Positions 1-11,526 of a stretch of DNA of 64,000 nucleotides are shown piece by piece. Below the pieces are notes generated by a model. It worked only from the letters and a program-made list of their open reading frames with translations, did not search any database and was not told the DNA's origin. Where the stretch lies: assembly GCA_020137815.1 (NCBI GenBank), contig CM035353.1, positions 5,150,733 to 5,214,732 of the forward strand. Direction: 5' to 3'. A program made the translations under genes and the position numbers. The DNA comes from Hormiphora californensis. Lineage: Eukaryota; Ctenophora; Tentaculata; Cydippida; Pleurobrachiidae. Positions within the stretch are counted from its first letter, which is position 1. Every line of letters begins with the position of its first letter.

Positions 1-444
1 ATGGGAGGCACTGTATCTCGTAGAGGGGTAAAAATGGTTTTCGCCCCATGTTTGCATCTATCTTCATGCGGCTTTCCAGCCATTCACTCACTAAAGTGCA
101 ATTGCTGCCCAGCTTCCTTGGCCATGTGTAGCATTTTCCAAAGTCAAACTGATCCAAAACCGCAGAGCCAGTGGTTTCGATTCTAAAGTATGCTGCCTTA
201 CCGCCATTCCTTTTAGAATTTATTGGACTCAATCTTTCCACTTTGTTTCCACCCTTTCCACTCCTAGTGATGTTTTTGCTGACATGTCGAAAGCCATATT
301 GGAGAGGTTGTGCGTTGTACACAAACCACATGATTTGAGGCTGTTCGACTTTGAACCACAAATCAAATGTACCCCCTGCTTTGCATGGCGTTTCCAATGT
401 CCCATTCTGGTATTCGACTATGTGGTCCGTTTTACTTTTCCTTT
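1..444 (-). CDS. 3'-ward exon of unrecognised secreted/extracellular-type protein, runs off window
   Basis: An open frame of about 147 codons starts after a strong acceptor (CTCTCTCCTCCCACAG on the minus strand) and stays open to the window edge. It has no internal start, so it only shows as an exon. The peptide has spaced cysteines (ETPCKAG, FGKCYTW, GSNCTLV, EIQCLP) and N-glycosylation sequons (NGT, NIT, NCT), which suggests an extracellular domain. Its first two bases complete a codon left by the phase-1 donor of the exon at 889-1030, so the two belong to one transcript with a 444-nt intron between them. I do not recognise the family. Confidence 0.7.
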
Positions 445-888
445 CTGTGGGAGGAGAGAGAGTTAGAGTGTGTTGTCCGGCACTCACTATAACATCGGGC
501 CGTTGCGGAGAGGCCAACAGTAATTCATATGAGACAACCTAAAACCTACATATAAAAAGAGTTTGTACCTGTTATGTATGAAGTAAAGGTATTGCTGTCA
601 CAAAACACTGTTGTCGAATAGATCAGGTTGTTTTCGGCCGTGTAATATCCAGCTGAAGAAAGGTGCAGTTAGCAGTAGTTGACGTTGGTATTTAAATTGG
701 AACAAAACTGTGTAGGTAAGGCCAAGGGAGCGAGTGAACGCCAACTAAGGGTCGAACTGCTCCGAATTTTCTAATAAATCTACGTCAAAATGCTGAAGGA
801 ACGACTATGACGACGTCCAATTCTACTTTAAAACATAATTTGACGTGCTGTTGACCGTTGACTTTATGCAAACTCAAAACTGGCTTAC

Positions 889-1030
889 CTGTGATTGTAG
901 TTCCATCTCCCGCCTTAAAGTTTTCAGAAAAGGACCCAAAGGTGACATAATTTAAATGACTCGACCTCCAGTATCCTCTCCCTCCAGGTAACACATCACT
1001 TGGATCGTGTGGAAGGGTGAACTCGTAAGA
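889..1030 (-). CDS. Internal exon of the same unrecognised gene
   Basis: This 142-nt exon (47 codons plus one base) lies between an acceptor ending TTTTATTTTCAG and a donor CACAG|GTAAGC on the minus strand. It is open throughout and encodes a segment beginning SYEFTLPHDPSD and ending GDGTTITG. It enters in phase 0 and leaves in phase 1, which matches the downstream exon exactly. The 5' exons must lie above 1030; I could not identify them, and a small TA-type transposon sits in that intron. Function unknown. Confidence 0.7.
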
Positions 1031-1091
1031 CTGAAAATAAAATCGAAAAATAGAAAATAAAATCAAAGCAACAACATTTAGGCGGTATACA

Positions 1092-1218
1092 CAGTCGGAC
1101 CCCGATTTACCGGGAGGATAAACTTCCCCCGATAATCGAAGTGAATGATATTTGATGCACCCCGATTTACTGGCAAAACCCTTTCACACGAGTATCCCTG
1201 TAAATTGGGGTCCAACTG
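1092..1218. mobile_element. CAGTCGGACCCCGATTTA MITE, short copy
   Basis: The termini CAGTCGGACCCCGATTTACC and the reverse complement of TAAATTGGGGTCCAACTG bound about 127 bp. Related copies lie at 22998-23733 and 48554-48725. TA follows the right end; the left flank reads TACA before CAG, so the TA duplication is imperfect. TA targets with CAG ends are typical of Tc1/mariner/pogo-type non-autonomous elements; that assignment is inference. Confidence 0.65.
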
Positions 1219-1229
1219 TATGTATGCGT

Positions 1230-2030
1230 TTCCCTGTCATTCGGCGCTGCGCTATCTATACCGTAACGTCATCAAGCACGTCTTCAACATCACAAAGTAG
1301 TCCCTGTCCCGTAGTAACTACAAGTAGAACAATAACCAAACGCTCCACTGGGCGTAGCATCGTAGATGAATTCTGCGAAATATCTCACAGAATCGGGCTA
1401 CTCTGTAGCTTTGCTCTATTTAGATGATAGAAATATTAGCAAATTATCTGGTAAAAATTTATTGAACGATGCATAGAAGTTCTATGGTCACCAGTCATAT
1501 TAGAACATTCAACAACAAATTGACCTCTAGATTGTGCGATTTTGCTACAATGGAGGATAATAATGATCTCAACATAGATTATCGGGTCGCCCTATATTCG
1601 AATAGGATCCTAGCCTCTTGAAAGTGAGGCAACGTAGCTATCAAAGGTCACGCCAGTTTGGTGGACGAATAACCAGGGCTACAAAAGGATCTTTCCCTGA
1701 ATTGTATGTTCAGAGTTGTCCATAGATATAAATAAGGCTCCCTCATGAGACATTCAAACATGTACCGAGCGGTGGTGATATATATAACCCAAAAAGTGTT
1801 ACAAAGCCTATAACATATCCTTTTGATTTTATTCTTTTACAGCTACACCCCCATGAGATCGAGAGCCTAGCTGCAAATTCGGCAATATGAATATTTTTAT
1901 CCGCATAAAATATATATGGTAAGCAAGTTATCCTCCGAACTTCGATATACATACTGAGCTCCAATCATCTATCTGCATCTAACAAGAAAAATCACTGCAA
2001 AGACTTGTCCTACACTGACTGTACACCGCG
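1230..2030. other. Gene-poor stretch
   Basis: No convincing exon, repeat or RNA gene was seen here. Short open frames lack coding character. It may be intron or intergenic sequence upstream of the left-edge gene. Confidence 0.4.
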
Positions 2031-2059
2031 CGGCCTCGCGTAGCCGCACCGTAGCGTAG

Positions 2060-2086
2060 CCGCACCGGGCCTTCGGCCCGGTGCGG
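2060..2086. repeat. GC-rich perfect hairpin
   Basis: CCGCACCGGGCC and GGCCCGGTGCGG pair around a 3-base loop (TTC). It is followed by GAGGAGGGTCTCA, which is one terminal repeat of the 73-bp element at 45056-45128. This copy is therefore a second, 5'-damaged member of that family. Confidence 0.7.
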
Positions 2087-2158
2087 AGAGGAGGGTCTCA
2101 TATGAGACAAGCAAAGACCTGGTAAAACCAGACTCGTTAGAAATCCCATTGCCAGGTG

Positions 2159-2464
2159 GGTGGGCGGACTCTAGTGCTAACGGACTCTTTATCTAAACTC
2201 AAGGCGGACTCTATATCTAAAACCGGACTCTTTATCTACAGTTAGACTTTGAAAAAAGTTTAGATAAAGAGTCCGCCCAGTTTAGACTTTTTAGATATAG
2301 AGTCCGCTCTTTGTAGACTTTTTAGATAAAGAGTCCGCCCTGTTTAGACTTTTTAGAGATAGAGTCCTCCTAGAGTTTAGACTTATTTGGACTCTTTATC
2401 TAAATCTAAATTTAGATATAGAGTCCACTGTAGACTTAGAGTGTAGCACTAGAGTCCGCCCACC
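2159..2464. mobile_element. GTGGGCGGACTC fold-back element with 9-bp TSD
   Basis: Terminal inverted repeats start GGTGGGCGGACTCTAGTGCT. The interior is made of alternating-orientation blocks of GACTCTWTATCTAAA. The direct repeat TGCCAGGTG (2150-2158 and 2465-2473) is a 9-bp target-site duplication, the size typical of Mutator-like elements. The target is the CAGGTGTCTATGTCACCAA end of another repeat family in this window. A longer copy lies at 54357-54936. No coding capacity. Confidence 0.8.
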
Positions 2465-2761
2465 TGCCAGGTGTCTATGTCACCAATTGGACAAAGTCAT
2501 TAGAGTAATCCTGCCTCAAGTCCTTTGGTATAAAAACTTATTTTGTTATTGGACCATGCCAGGATTTTGAGTTGCACATTGGGCGTCCTGGTGGGTTTGG
2601 TGTGAAGGTTTGTTTTGTGCTGTTAGGTGACTGCTTTGACCAGTGACTGCGAGAATAGGGTCAGGCTAATGCTCTGACAGGTGCTGCTGCACTGCAGCTA
2701 TGAGCCAACTGGGCCGTGTGGGCTGGGAAGTTGCTCCATGTGTGAGCTCGCAGCATGAGCA

Positions 2762-4204
<1,443 letters not shown>

Positions 4205-4427
4205 GTGCCTCCTCTTTATCTCGATTACCACCGAGTTTTTTGCGGACGCGGTTTTGTATTATTTACGCTGCGAATAGCTACCGCGCGCGCGGCTTAGGGT
4301 TAAATTTTATTTCGTTTTTAAAGATTTTTTGCGACGCGAGATCCAGATTTTAAATCTTCAGATTTCAAATTTATCGGCATTCGGCAAAATGCAAGGGCGT
4401 CAGGCGAGGGGAATACAGCAGGAAACG

Positions 4428-4542
4428 ACCGAACCGGGTTTTTTTCCACCGAACCGAACCGAACCGAATTTGAAAAACTTTTTTACCGAACCGAACCGAA
4501 CCGAACCGAACCGAATTTCGGTAACCGAACCGAACCGAACCA
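4428..4542. repeat. CCGAA tandem array, left
   Basis: Repeated CCGAA/ACCGA pentamers with short interruptions. A same-strand counterpart lies at 5681-5756. Together they bracket about 1.1 kb of palindromic sequence, so they may be the ends or subterminal repeats of one element. Confidence 0.75.
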
Positions 4543-4564
4543 TACAAAACTTTTTCTGTATAAA

Positions 4565-5420
4565 TGTTTTTCTAAAAAGTCATGGAGAGCACCGATCAAG
4601 GTATTGAGAATCATTCTCTGAAATTTTGTTAAAAAATGTTTGAAAAATTTCAAAGTCAATTTTGTGAAAAAATTTTCAAAGTCAATTTTATCGTAAATTT
4701 TCTATGTCAATTTTTGCGTACGAATCGTGTTTCGAATCGGCAATGCTATACGGGAATGGTATTGCTAATTAGCAGGATTAAACGAACCATGAATCGTGTC
4801 TCTCTAAATTTCCTAATTGGATTTGATGGGGGATCACGTATCAGCACAATCCATCTCGGACCCACTAATTACCAACATCACTCCCGTTTAGCATTGTCGA
4901 TTAGAAACACGATTCGTATACCATAATTTACTTAAAATATTTTTCACAAAAAAATTTCACAAAATTTCAGGTAATGATTCTCAATACCTTGATCGATGCT
5001 CTCCATGAATTTTTAGAGAAACATTTAATTTTGTGAAAAAACTTTGTAAAATATTTCAAAGTCAATTTCGGAAAAAAAATCTATGTCAATTTTGCCGTAC
5101 GAATCGTGTTGCGAATCGGTGATGCTATGCGGCAGTGCTCTCGCTAATTAGCAGGATTTATTGAAACATGAATCGTTTCCCCTAAACTTCCTAATTAGAT
5201 TTGATGGGGGATCACGTATCAGCATAATCCATCTCGGACCCACTAATTAGCAACATCACTCCCGCTTAGCAATACCGATTCGAAACACGATTCGTACGCA
5301 AAAATTGACATAGAAATTTTCCATAAAATTGACTTTGAAATATTTTCCAAACTTTTTTACAAAATTTCAGAGAATGATTCTTAACACCTTGATCGGTGCT
5401 ATCCATGAATTTTTTGAAAA
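4565..5420. mobile_element. Nested fold-back repeats (GAATCGTGTTTCGAATCGG family)
   Basis: Two hairpin-like units (about 4718-4919 and 5096-5298) each start GTACGAATCGTGTTTCGAATCGG or a close variant and end with its reverse complement. They share TGATGGGGGATCACGTATCAGC. They are separated by blocks containing AATGATTCTCAATACCTTGATC in alternating orientation (about 4590, 4975, 5370). The same motifs recur inside 22998-23733. Non-coding. Confidence 0.75.
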
Positions 5421-5680
5421 AAAAGTTTCTGAATTTGTTGACCCTCTCATGAGGACACGATTCGACGGGAAGTCAGGTATCAAATCAATCCATATCGAAC
5501 CCGCTAACTAGCGAAATCATTTCCACATAGCACCACCGATTTGAAATAGGGTTAATACGGCGAAATTGACATTGAAATCCATACAATTTTCGTGAAATAA
5601 TTGAAAAATTTTGCATGAAAAAGCCCAATTTCTGGGCATTTTTTGACCAAAAAATTCGGTGGTTCGGCCAAAATTTCCTA

Positions 5681-5756
5681 CCGAACCGAACCGAACCGAA
5701 CCGCCCAAAAAACACCGAATTTCCGAACCGAACCGAACCGAACCGAATATTCGGTC
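5681..5756. repeat. CCGAA tandem array, right
   Basis: CCGAA repeats ending ATATTCGGTCG, in the same orientation as the left array. The downstream transposase-like relic begins about 100 bp later. Confidence 0.75.
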
Positions 5757-5856
5757 GCTTCCTGGAATACAGGATAATCTTGAGAGTTTCGTTATGATAT
5801 CCATCGGCATTAATTAGTCAGTCTGTATTCGTACACACATATTATTTCAAGTGTTC

Positions 5857-6790
5857 CAGGGGGTGAACCTGGACATCATGAAGCCGGAAGGCAGAAAAGG
5901 TAGTGGAGAGTGTGGCTGAGGCTCTGATTAATGCACGGTCTGAGGAAAAATGCCAGGAACTGTTTGAAGCTCTACCCAGGAACCTGACTGGGTACCCTGC
6001 GGACACCATGAAGACGAAGCGGCTAGATGCACTGGAAAATTATGAGGTGGAAAGTGGAGTTCGGGTGCGTGAGCATGCTTGGGTACCATAAATTCTCGAG
6101 GATATATTATGAGGTGGTCGACAATATCTTGGGGAATATGTCAACACGTTTCTCCTCACTGCCAAAACTTCGGTTCTTCTCCCTCCTCAAAAAGGACTCT
6201 CCCCTGGATCAAATCAGTCGGGCAAGAGGAATGTTGAACTTCTCAAGTCTCAACGGGAAGCAGTCCATGGCTCTCTACTATGACGGGCAACGCAACAAAG
6301 TAGACAGCTATGAGGAGGGTGCCTTTAAAAGCTCCATGGAGGACAACTGTTGTTTTCTTTGATGATAAGGAGGCGGAACAGGAGTACAGAATGTCTCCTG
6401 ACGGTACCGGGGCAGCTGTTTCGTCAACTGTTGTGGACTACTGCAAGGATCATGGAGTCCACACTGACAAGGTGGTAGTCATCGTCAACTCCACAACTGC
6501 TAACACGGGGTACGGGGATGGCTCAATGGCCCGTATGCAGAGTCTCCTGGGTCGGACCCTTCTATGGAATGTCTGCCTGCTCCACCACGTCGAGCTCCCC
6601 ATGAAACACCTGTTTGTGAAGCTTGGCATCTTAACCAAGTCTAACAGCACGCGGTGAGGGCCTGAAAACGATCCTACGTGGCCCACTATCGGCGAAGATC
6701 TAGGTACGAATGTGTGGGAGAGGCCCATCGCCAAGTACCAGCCAATAGACTGTTATATCGAGGAGTTGAACGCTGGTCGCTGAACAACTG
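5857..6790 (+). pseudogene. Transposase-like gene relic, core region
   Basis: After the acceptor GTGTTCCAG, several frame-shifted coding blocks follow in order: a helical N-terminal part (VVESVAEALINARSEEKC), then SYEEGAFK, a stretch with VVVIVNSTTANTGYGDG, then LLGRTLLWNVCLLHHVELP followed by MKHLF, and finally WPTIGEDLGTNVWERPIAKY. The order G..VNTG, then LLGRxLxWxVCLLHxxELPxxHLF, then GPxIGxxL matches, from memory, a multicopy family of uncharacterised transposase-like proteins in cnidarians and arthropods; placement near hAT is a guess. At least two frameshifts and internal stops show it is dead. Related pieces: 13232-13480 and 34385-34603. Confidence 0.6.
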
Positions 6791-6933
6791 GGGAGATTGA
6801 GCAATGACGCCCACTACACCTATCTTATATGTTCGGCAGTTACTAAAGGTAAGAAGAGCTCTAAAAATTAGAATTCAACATGTTACCCCCTCTCAGCACT
6901 GTTGACTGGCTCCCTAAACTTACCTTATTTCCA

Positions 6934-7103
6934 GATCCAACAGAGTTCCCAGATAAGCTGATCAGTAGGAGGATAGGTAAAATGGATAACTCGCGTTGGT
7001 ACACAACAGCCGCCCGTCTCATCCGATAGTACATTTCCACTGAAGCTCCTGGTCACCATGTCTTGAACAAACTGGCTAACTTCGTTGTTTGAGTCTACTT
7101 CAA
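6934..7103 (+). pseudogene. Transposase-like gene relic, exon-like block
   Basis: It follows the acceptor TTATTTCCAG and is bounded downstream by GTACATGC. The frame encodes PTEFPDKLISRRIGKMDN and RWYTTAARLIR, with two in-frame stops (TAG, TGA). The RWxTTAxRxxRxY pattern fits the C-terminal half of the same transposase-like family as 5857-6790. Confidence 0.55.
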
Positions 7104-7218
7104 GGTACATGCTAGAAATTAGGGGAGAAGGGATTGTTTAAATTTCAAGAATTAAGAAAGTAATTATGTACTTATTTATTATATTTATTATCAGAAATAA
7201 GCAATACAACTATAACAG

Positions 7219-7380
7219 GTTTTGACAGCGATACGAAGGAGTCCAACCATCGAGAAAGGAGCCTGCCATCTGCTCTACGAACTGAAATGTGCTCAGGAGG
7301 CAGACTATGATGATGAGAAAACTGTAGTGCTGGGCAACATCAAGTACAACAGTTATTACTGCCATCCTCACATGATGAAG
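7219..7380 (+). pseudogene. Transposase-like gene relic, 3' exon
   Basis: This 54-codon block has no stop and ends at a good donor (ATGAAG|GTAAGC). It encodes EKGACHLLYELKCAQ and VVLGNIKYNSYYCHPHMMK, matching the family's C-terminal part, where a hydrophobic segment precedes an N..Y..HP motif. The splice signals survive although upstream parts carry stops. Confidence 0.55.
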
Positions 7381-7399
7381 GTAAGCATGGAATTGACAG

Positions 7400-7950
7400 C
7401 CTTTTGCGAAGTTTCAGTTGTGTGTGCCAAACAAAGGCCGCGAAGCAGAGGTGTCTTCGATACCGACGATACAGCCACATGTATTTGTTATAATGTTATA
7501 ATGTTCTAATTTTCTGAATACATGCACCTATAAATCCCGCCCGGGATCAAGTAGTGGAAGCTCTTACGGTTTTTCCCATGCGTGCGGTGCTTGCGTGGCT
7601 CAAATCCTGAGCTGTGATTGACTCAAATTTCGAGCGCACGAAATTCCAGCCAATCAGAGCGCGCATGGGAAAAACTGTAAGAGCTTCCACTAATGTGCAT
7701 CTAAAACTTCTACTATCATTATTTGGATCAATCTATATACCTCAGCAGTCAGCGCTCAGACCGAAAGTAGTAGAGTGGCCAGCTCATGCCTCATATATAA
7801 TGGGCCTGGCAGGGTACTCAAAACAGCCATTATTACTTAACTCTAGCATGTGCAGCTAGGGAAGGTCACCGGGGTAGCCAGACAAAATAACAGGGGAATA
7901 AATAAAGCTTGCTAGTGAATTTCCTCAGTCCCCCTGTTTTGCTATCAACT
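7400..7950. other. No gene seen; small inverted repeat
   Basis: About 7558-7585 (AGCTCTTACGGTTTTTCCCATGCG) and about 7664-7690 (CGCATGGGAAAAACTGTAAGAGCT) form an inverted repeat around about 80 bp, probably a small MITE. Nothing else is recognisable. Confidence 0.5.
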
Positions 7951-8912
7951 ACCGTGTGGGCCAATAAAAAGGGAGGGTCTTAAATCTTAGATTTCTCGGG
8001 CATCTTAATTCCAATGGTTCTGAAATTTTGACACAATGTTGTTGAGCTTATGCCAGATATGTGTACAGAGTTTCAAGTCCAAAAATGCAGAAATTCATTA
8101 ATGAACCGAAATTCCTTTTTTTATTGTTAATTGGAGGTTTTCCCTTGTTCCAAGTCGATTTGGATCGCAAAATTGCAGCCACTCAATAGTATTAACATTT
8201 ATCAATGGCAATCTGAAATTTCATTGAAAATGAATAAAGTTTAGTGGGTGAAATTAATGAATTAAAAATGATCATTTTTTCAAAAAACATATTTTCGCTG
8301 AAAATGAGAAATTTGTACTGTAGAGATGAAATCAAAACCTAGCTGGGTTATGCTTTAATCATTTAAGTTCATTTTGGTATGAAAAACTGTTTAATTTAAA
8401 AAAATTAATTTTTTTAAATTTTAAATTTTTCGTTAATAACTGCATAAATTAACATTTAACCGATAGTTCATTAACAAACCGTTAGTTGAGACATTAGTAA
8501 ATCGAAACCTTGCTAATGGAAGCTTACCAATGCCTATACTGATTGGTAACAACAAGCGTCATGTGACCTCCATGTAAGCAAGAAAAAACGTAATCAGGAT
8601 GTGACAAAATCATGTTAGCAAGATTACAATATGTCTCGAATTTCCTTTGTTGTACCCAGTATCACATATCCGGCGTGGAGTGCAAAAGAGGTCCCTAAAA
8701 AACGGGAAAAAAAACGAATAGACCAAACCTACATTGGCTTAAAATCATGAATTTAGGTTCATTAATGAATTTTTGCATTTTTGGACTTGAAACTCTGTAC
8801 ACATATCTGGCATAAGCTCATGAACATTGTGTCAAAATTTCAGAACCATTGGAATTAAGGTGCCGGAGAAATCTAAGATTTAAGACCCTCCCTTTTTATT
8901 GGCCCACGCGGT
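7951..8912. mobile_element. Fold-back element, ACCGYGTGGGCCAATAAAAAGG termini
   Basis: The ends ACCGTGTGGGCCAATAAAAA and the reverse complement of TTTTTATTGGCCCACGCGGT are inverted. Homology extends inward about 150 bp on each side (7951-8110 against 8755-8912). The AT-rich interior has no coding potential. No clear target duplication could be read. Confidence 0.8.
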
Positions 8913-8923
8913 ATGAATTATTT

Positions 8924-8972
8924 TATCTTATTATCTTATTATCTTATTATCTTATTATCTTATTATCTTATT
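8924..8972. repeat. (ATCTTATT)n microsatellite
   Basis: About six tandem copies of an 8-bp ATCTTATT unit directly beside the preceding fold-back element. Confidence 0.85.
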
Positions 8973-9271
8973 ATATATATTTCTTGTTGGGGTAACGTCC
9001 AGTTGTTATAGAGGTGGGTCGCTGTCACAAACGGAAGGTCCTGCAGGGGATCTCTCGGGGGATCTCTCGGGGGCCTGGGCCTTCAATTCAGGGCTGAAAA
9101 AGAATAAAAAATTCTTTAATGGATTACTATTCAAAATGTATTACTATGTACCTGAAACGTAATACTTATTGACCCCTCTCATTGTTATACTGAAGCTATT
9201 AAACTCACCACACACTGACCCTATGCCCGTATTCCTCACATTTCCAAGATTTAATTTCTTGGTCCGATTTC

Positions 9272-9589
9272 GGTAGTATGGCATACTGCCTACGGAACGT
9301 TTGAGGACACATTACGGACACATTGAGGACAGGTTGTGGACAGGTTGAGGACACATTGTGGACAGGTTGTGGACACATTGAGGACCTGTCCTCAATGTGT
9401 CCACGATTGATGTGCAATCGTTACTCAATGTGTCCTCAATGTGTCCTCAATGTGTCCTCAACCTGTCCACAACCTGTCCACAATGTGTCCTCAACCTGTC
9501 CTCAACCTGTCCACAACCTGTCCTCAATGTGTCCTCAATGTGCCCGTAATGTGTCCTCAAACGTTCCGTAGGCAGTATGTCATACTACC
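9272..9589. mobile_element. Iteron-rich fold-back element with 8-bp TSD
   Basis: Ends GGTAGTATGGCATACTGCCT and an inverted near-identical copy are flanked by the direct repeat CCGATTTC (9264-9271 and 9590-9597), an 8-bp duplication as made by hAT-type transposases. The interior is an array of the 11-mer TGTGTCCTCAA and variants, inverted between the left and right halves. Confidence 0.8.
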
Positions 9590-9983
9590 CCGATTTCTTG
9601 GTGTATTTCTTTGGTTTGTTCCGTCTGTACCGTCTGTCCAAGTTCCCTGCCGCCTCCATCATTCTCTCTATGTAATTCATGATTTCACTACAATATGGGG
9701 ATGGGAAATATGTTACATTGATACAGAGATAATTCCAAATTGTTTACTGTAACGGGACAACACTGATAATAATCGTTTATTATTGTGCCCAGGACTTGGG
9801 AACCTGAGAGTTAGTTTACACCCACCAATGCAGTTGGTACCACATTGATGAATGCCCTCACTCATTCACAATCAAAAGTAAATTAACTGGTGGGAGGATA
9901 TTAAGCAATTATCGATTTAGGTTCTTTCAACCATATTCACAACATACCGCCATAGAAATAAAGCATGAACGGTCTTCAAACAG

Positions 9984-10490
9984 CTATTCAGCATCTCCCT
10001 CTTCAACTGATGATCTACCGCTGGTAGTGAAACATTTGTTTTCTGTTAAAACACTCGTGTTTGTAAGTATTTGTAATTTACATAATATATTTTCTTTTGC
10101 CCAAGTTCTCTTGAACTTGGTGGCATCAATCTTATGTTCCTTGTAGTGGAACAGAAATCTTTTACAGAGGCGTTCTATTTCTATGTCTGTGCAGTAGGTG
10201 AGTGCTTGTTTCTGTAACGATAAAACGACCAGATTTTTCAGAGATTTCCAAGTCACTTTCCGTAATTTTTTCTGGCGATGAAGGTCGGGACATGAACTTG
10301 GTGGCATCAATTTCTTCAAGATATTGCCCAATAAAACACCCATCCTCCTGCTTGATAATCTCAAATAGCCACACTGAGCGGTTACTAGATTCTGACGGGT
10401 TAACGGTTACCATATTCTCGACATCCTCTTCAGATCCACCTTCGTATCGTATGGGGCTGGTTATATCGATGAAATATTTTTGCTAACAAT
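9984..10490 (-). pseudogene. Coding relic resembling the sulfotransferase-locus 3' exon
   Basis: Two overlapping frames are open. One carries YFIDITSPIRYEGGSEED and VWLFEIIKQEDGCFIG. After an acceptor-like TTTTATCGTTACAG, the other carries YCTDIEIERLCKRFLFHYK. The latter closely matches YTDIEIDRLCKSYLFHYK at about 41.7 kb, so the block is a diverged copy of that exon. Switching between frames implies a frameshift or unseen splicing. Low certainty on function. Confidence 0.45.
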
Positions 10491-10562
10491 ACATTATTAA
10501 ACTCAGCTCTAATAAACTAATATACTGGTACAGTGGTAAATATAACAGTGGTACATGCCGCA

Positions 10563-10664
10563 TCATACTGGTACAATGGTATAGTATGGCATCCCCAGAT
10601 GCTGATGATATCCCTGCCCATAGTCCACCAGCAGCTCTGCCCCAGCCGGAATGTCCACAACCAT
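10563..10664 (-). pseudogene. C-terminal half of a PRDM-like SET domain
   Basis: The frame reads VVDIPAGAELLVDYGQGYHQ. The I.PG.ELLV.YG..Y pattern is the conserved end of PRDM-type SET methyltransferase domains. Only this segment is recognisable and no start or complete domain is present. A more N-terminal SET segment lies at 14320-14649, so the two may come from one repeat family that has spread here. Confidence 0.55.
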
Positions 10665-10869
10665 GTATTACTGACAGCAGTGATCATGGAGTCCGATACC
10701 ACCCTATCCAGCTCCTCCCGGTCAGCGATGGGGGGTCCTCCGTCCAGTTTCTTCAGATTTCCTGCTAGGATTTTGTCAGGAGTCCCGGTCCATTGGTACT
10801 CCAATTATATCCTCCATCCAGACATTACTAGCAGTGGATGGGTTTTCAACATTTCAAAATAAAAAACAA

Positions 10870-11247
10870 AATAACGTCATGAAAACAAACAAACGGATGA
10901 AGAGCGGGGTAGAGCGGTTAAGGCCAGAGGGGGGGGGGGGGGTCCGAGGGTTTAAAAAGTCACTTTCGGCCTAATCTAATGTTAACCTCATTTATCCATG
11001 AACCACAATAGCTACAAAGCTAAATTTAGTACTGAATGAAAGATCTAGTTACAAGGTCAGCTCAAACGAAGTTTCAGACCTCTACACCTAATGGTTGGAA
11101 AGAAATCTGAGGTTAACTTGATCCTCAAAAACTATGTTTTTCTTGAATATCTCGGATGAAATTTGGGCCAGTCTATGTCGTTTCATTTGAGAACCACTCA
11201 TCCGTTAACCTCAGAACTTGGCAGGGATGTTCTTTGGATAGTCCTCT
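10870..11247. other. No gene; poly(G) tract
   Basis: Contains a 14-15-bp G run at about 10929 and otherwise unremarkable AT-rich sequence. It leads into the inverted repeat at 11248. Confidence 0.5.
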
Positions 11248-11392
11248 ACAAAAGTGATGTAGCGATTTTTGATATCTGCCCCCGTTCAAAAATTATGAGG
11301 TTAACAATAGAGCCCGGTCGGCTAAAAATGCACTGTTAACCTCATAATTTTTGAACGGGGGCAGATATTAAAAATCGCTACATCACTTTTGT
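11248..11392. repeat. Inverted repeat (~55-bp arms)
   Basis: ACAAAAGTGATGTAGCGATT followed by TTGATATCTGCCCCCGTTC is repeated in inverted form across a loop of about 35 bp containing AGAGCCCGGTCGGC. Non-coding fold-back. Confidence 0.85.
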
Positions 11393-11485
11393 ATTCCTTG
11401 CGTATTCTTTGCGTAATCCTTGCGTAATCCTTGCGTAATCCTTGCGTATACCTTGCGTAATCCTTGCGTAATCCTTGCGCTTTTT
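11392..11485. repeat. 11-bp tandem repeat (CCTTGCGTAAT)n
   Basis: About eight copies of CCTTGCGTAAT with small variants (CTTTGCGTAAT, CCTTGCGTATA). Confidence 0.85.
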
Positions 11486-11526
11486 AGAAAATGGAGAACC
11501 CCGCGAGTACCCCCCTCTGGCCTTAA

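Noticed and set aside
9205-9752. Repetitive MCPQPVHN proteins
   Set aside because: Translation of the TGTGTCCTCAA iterons in a fold-back element; open on both strands.
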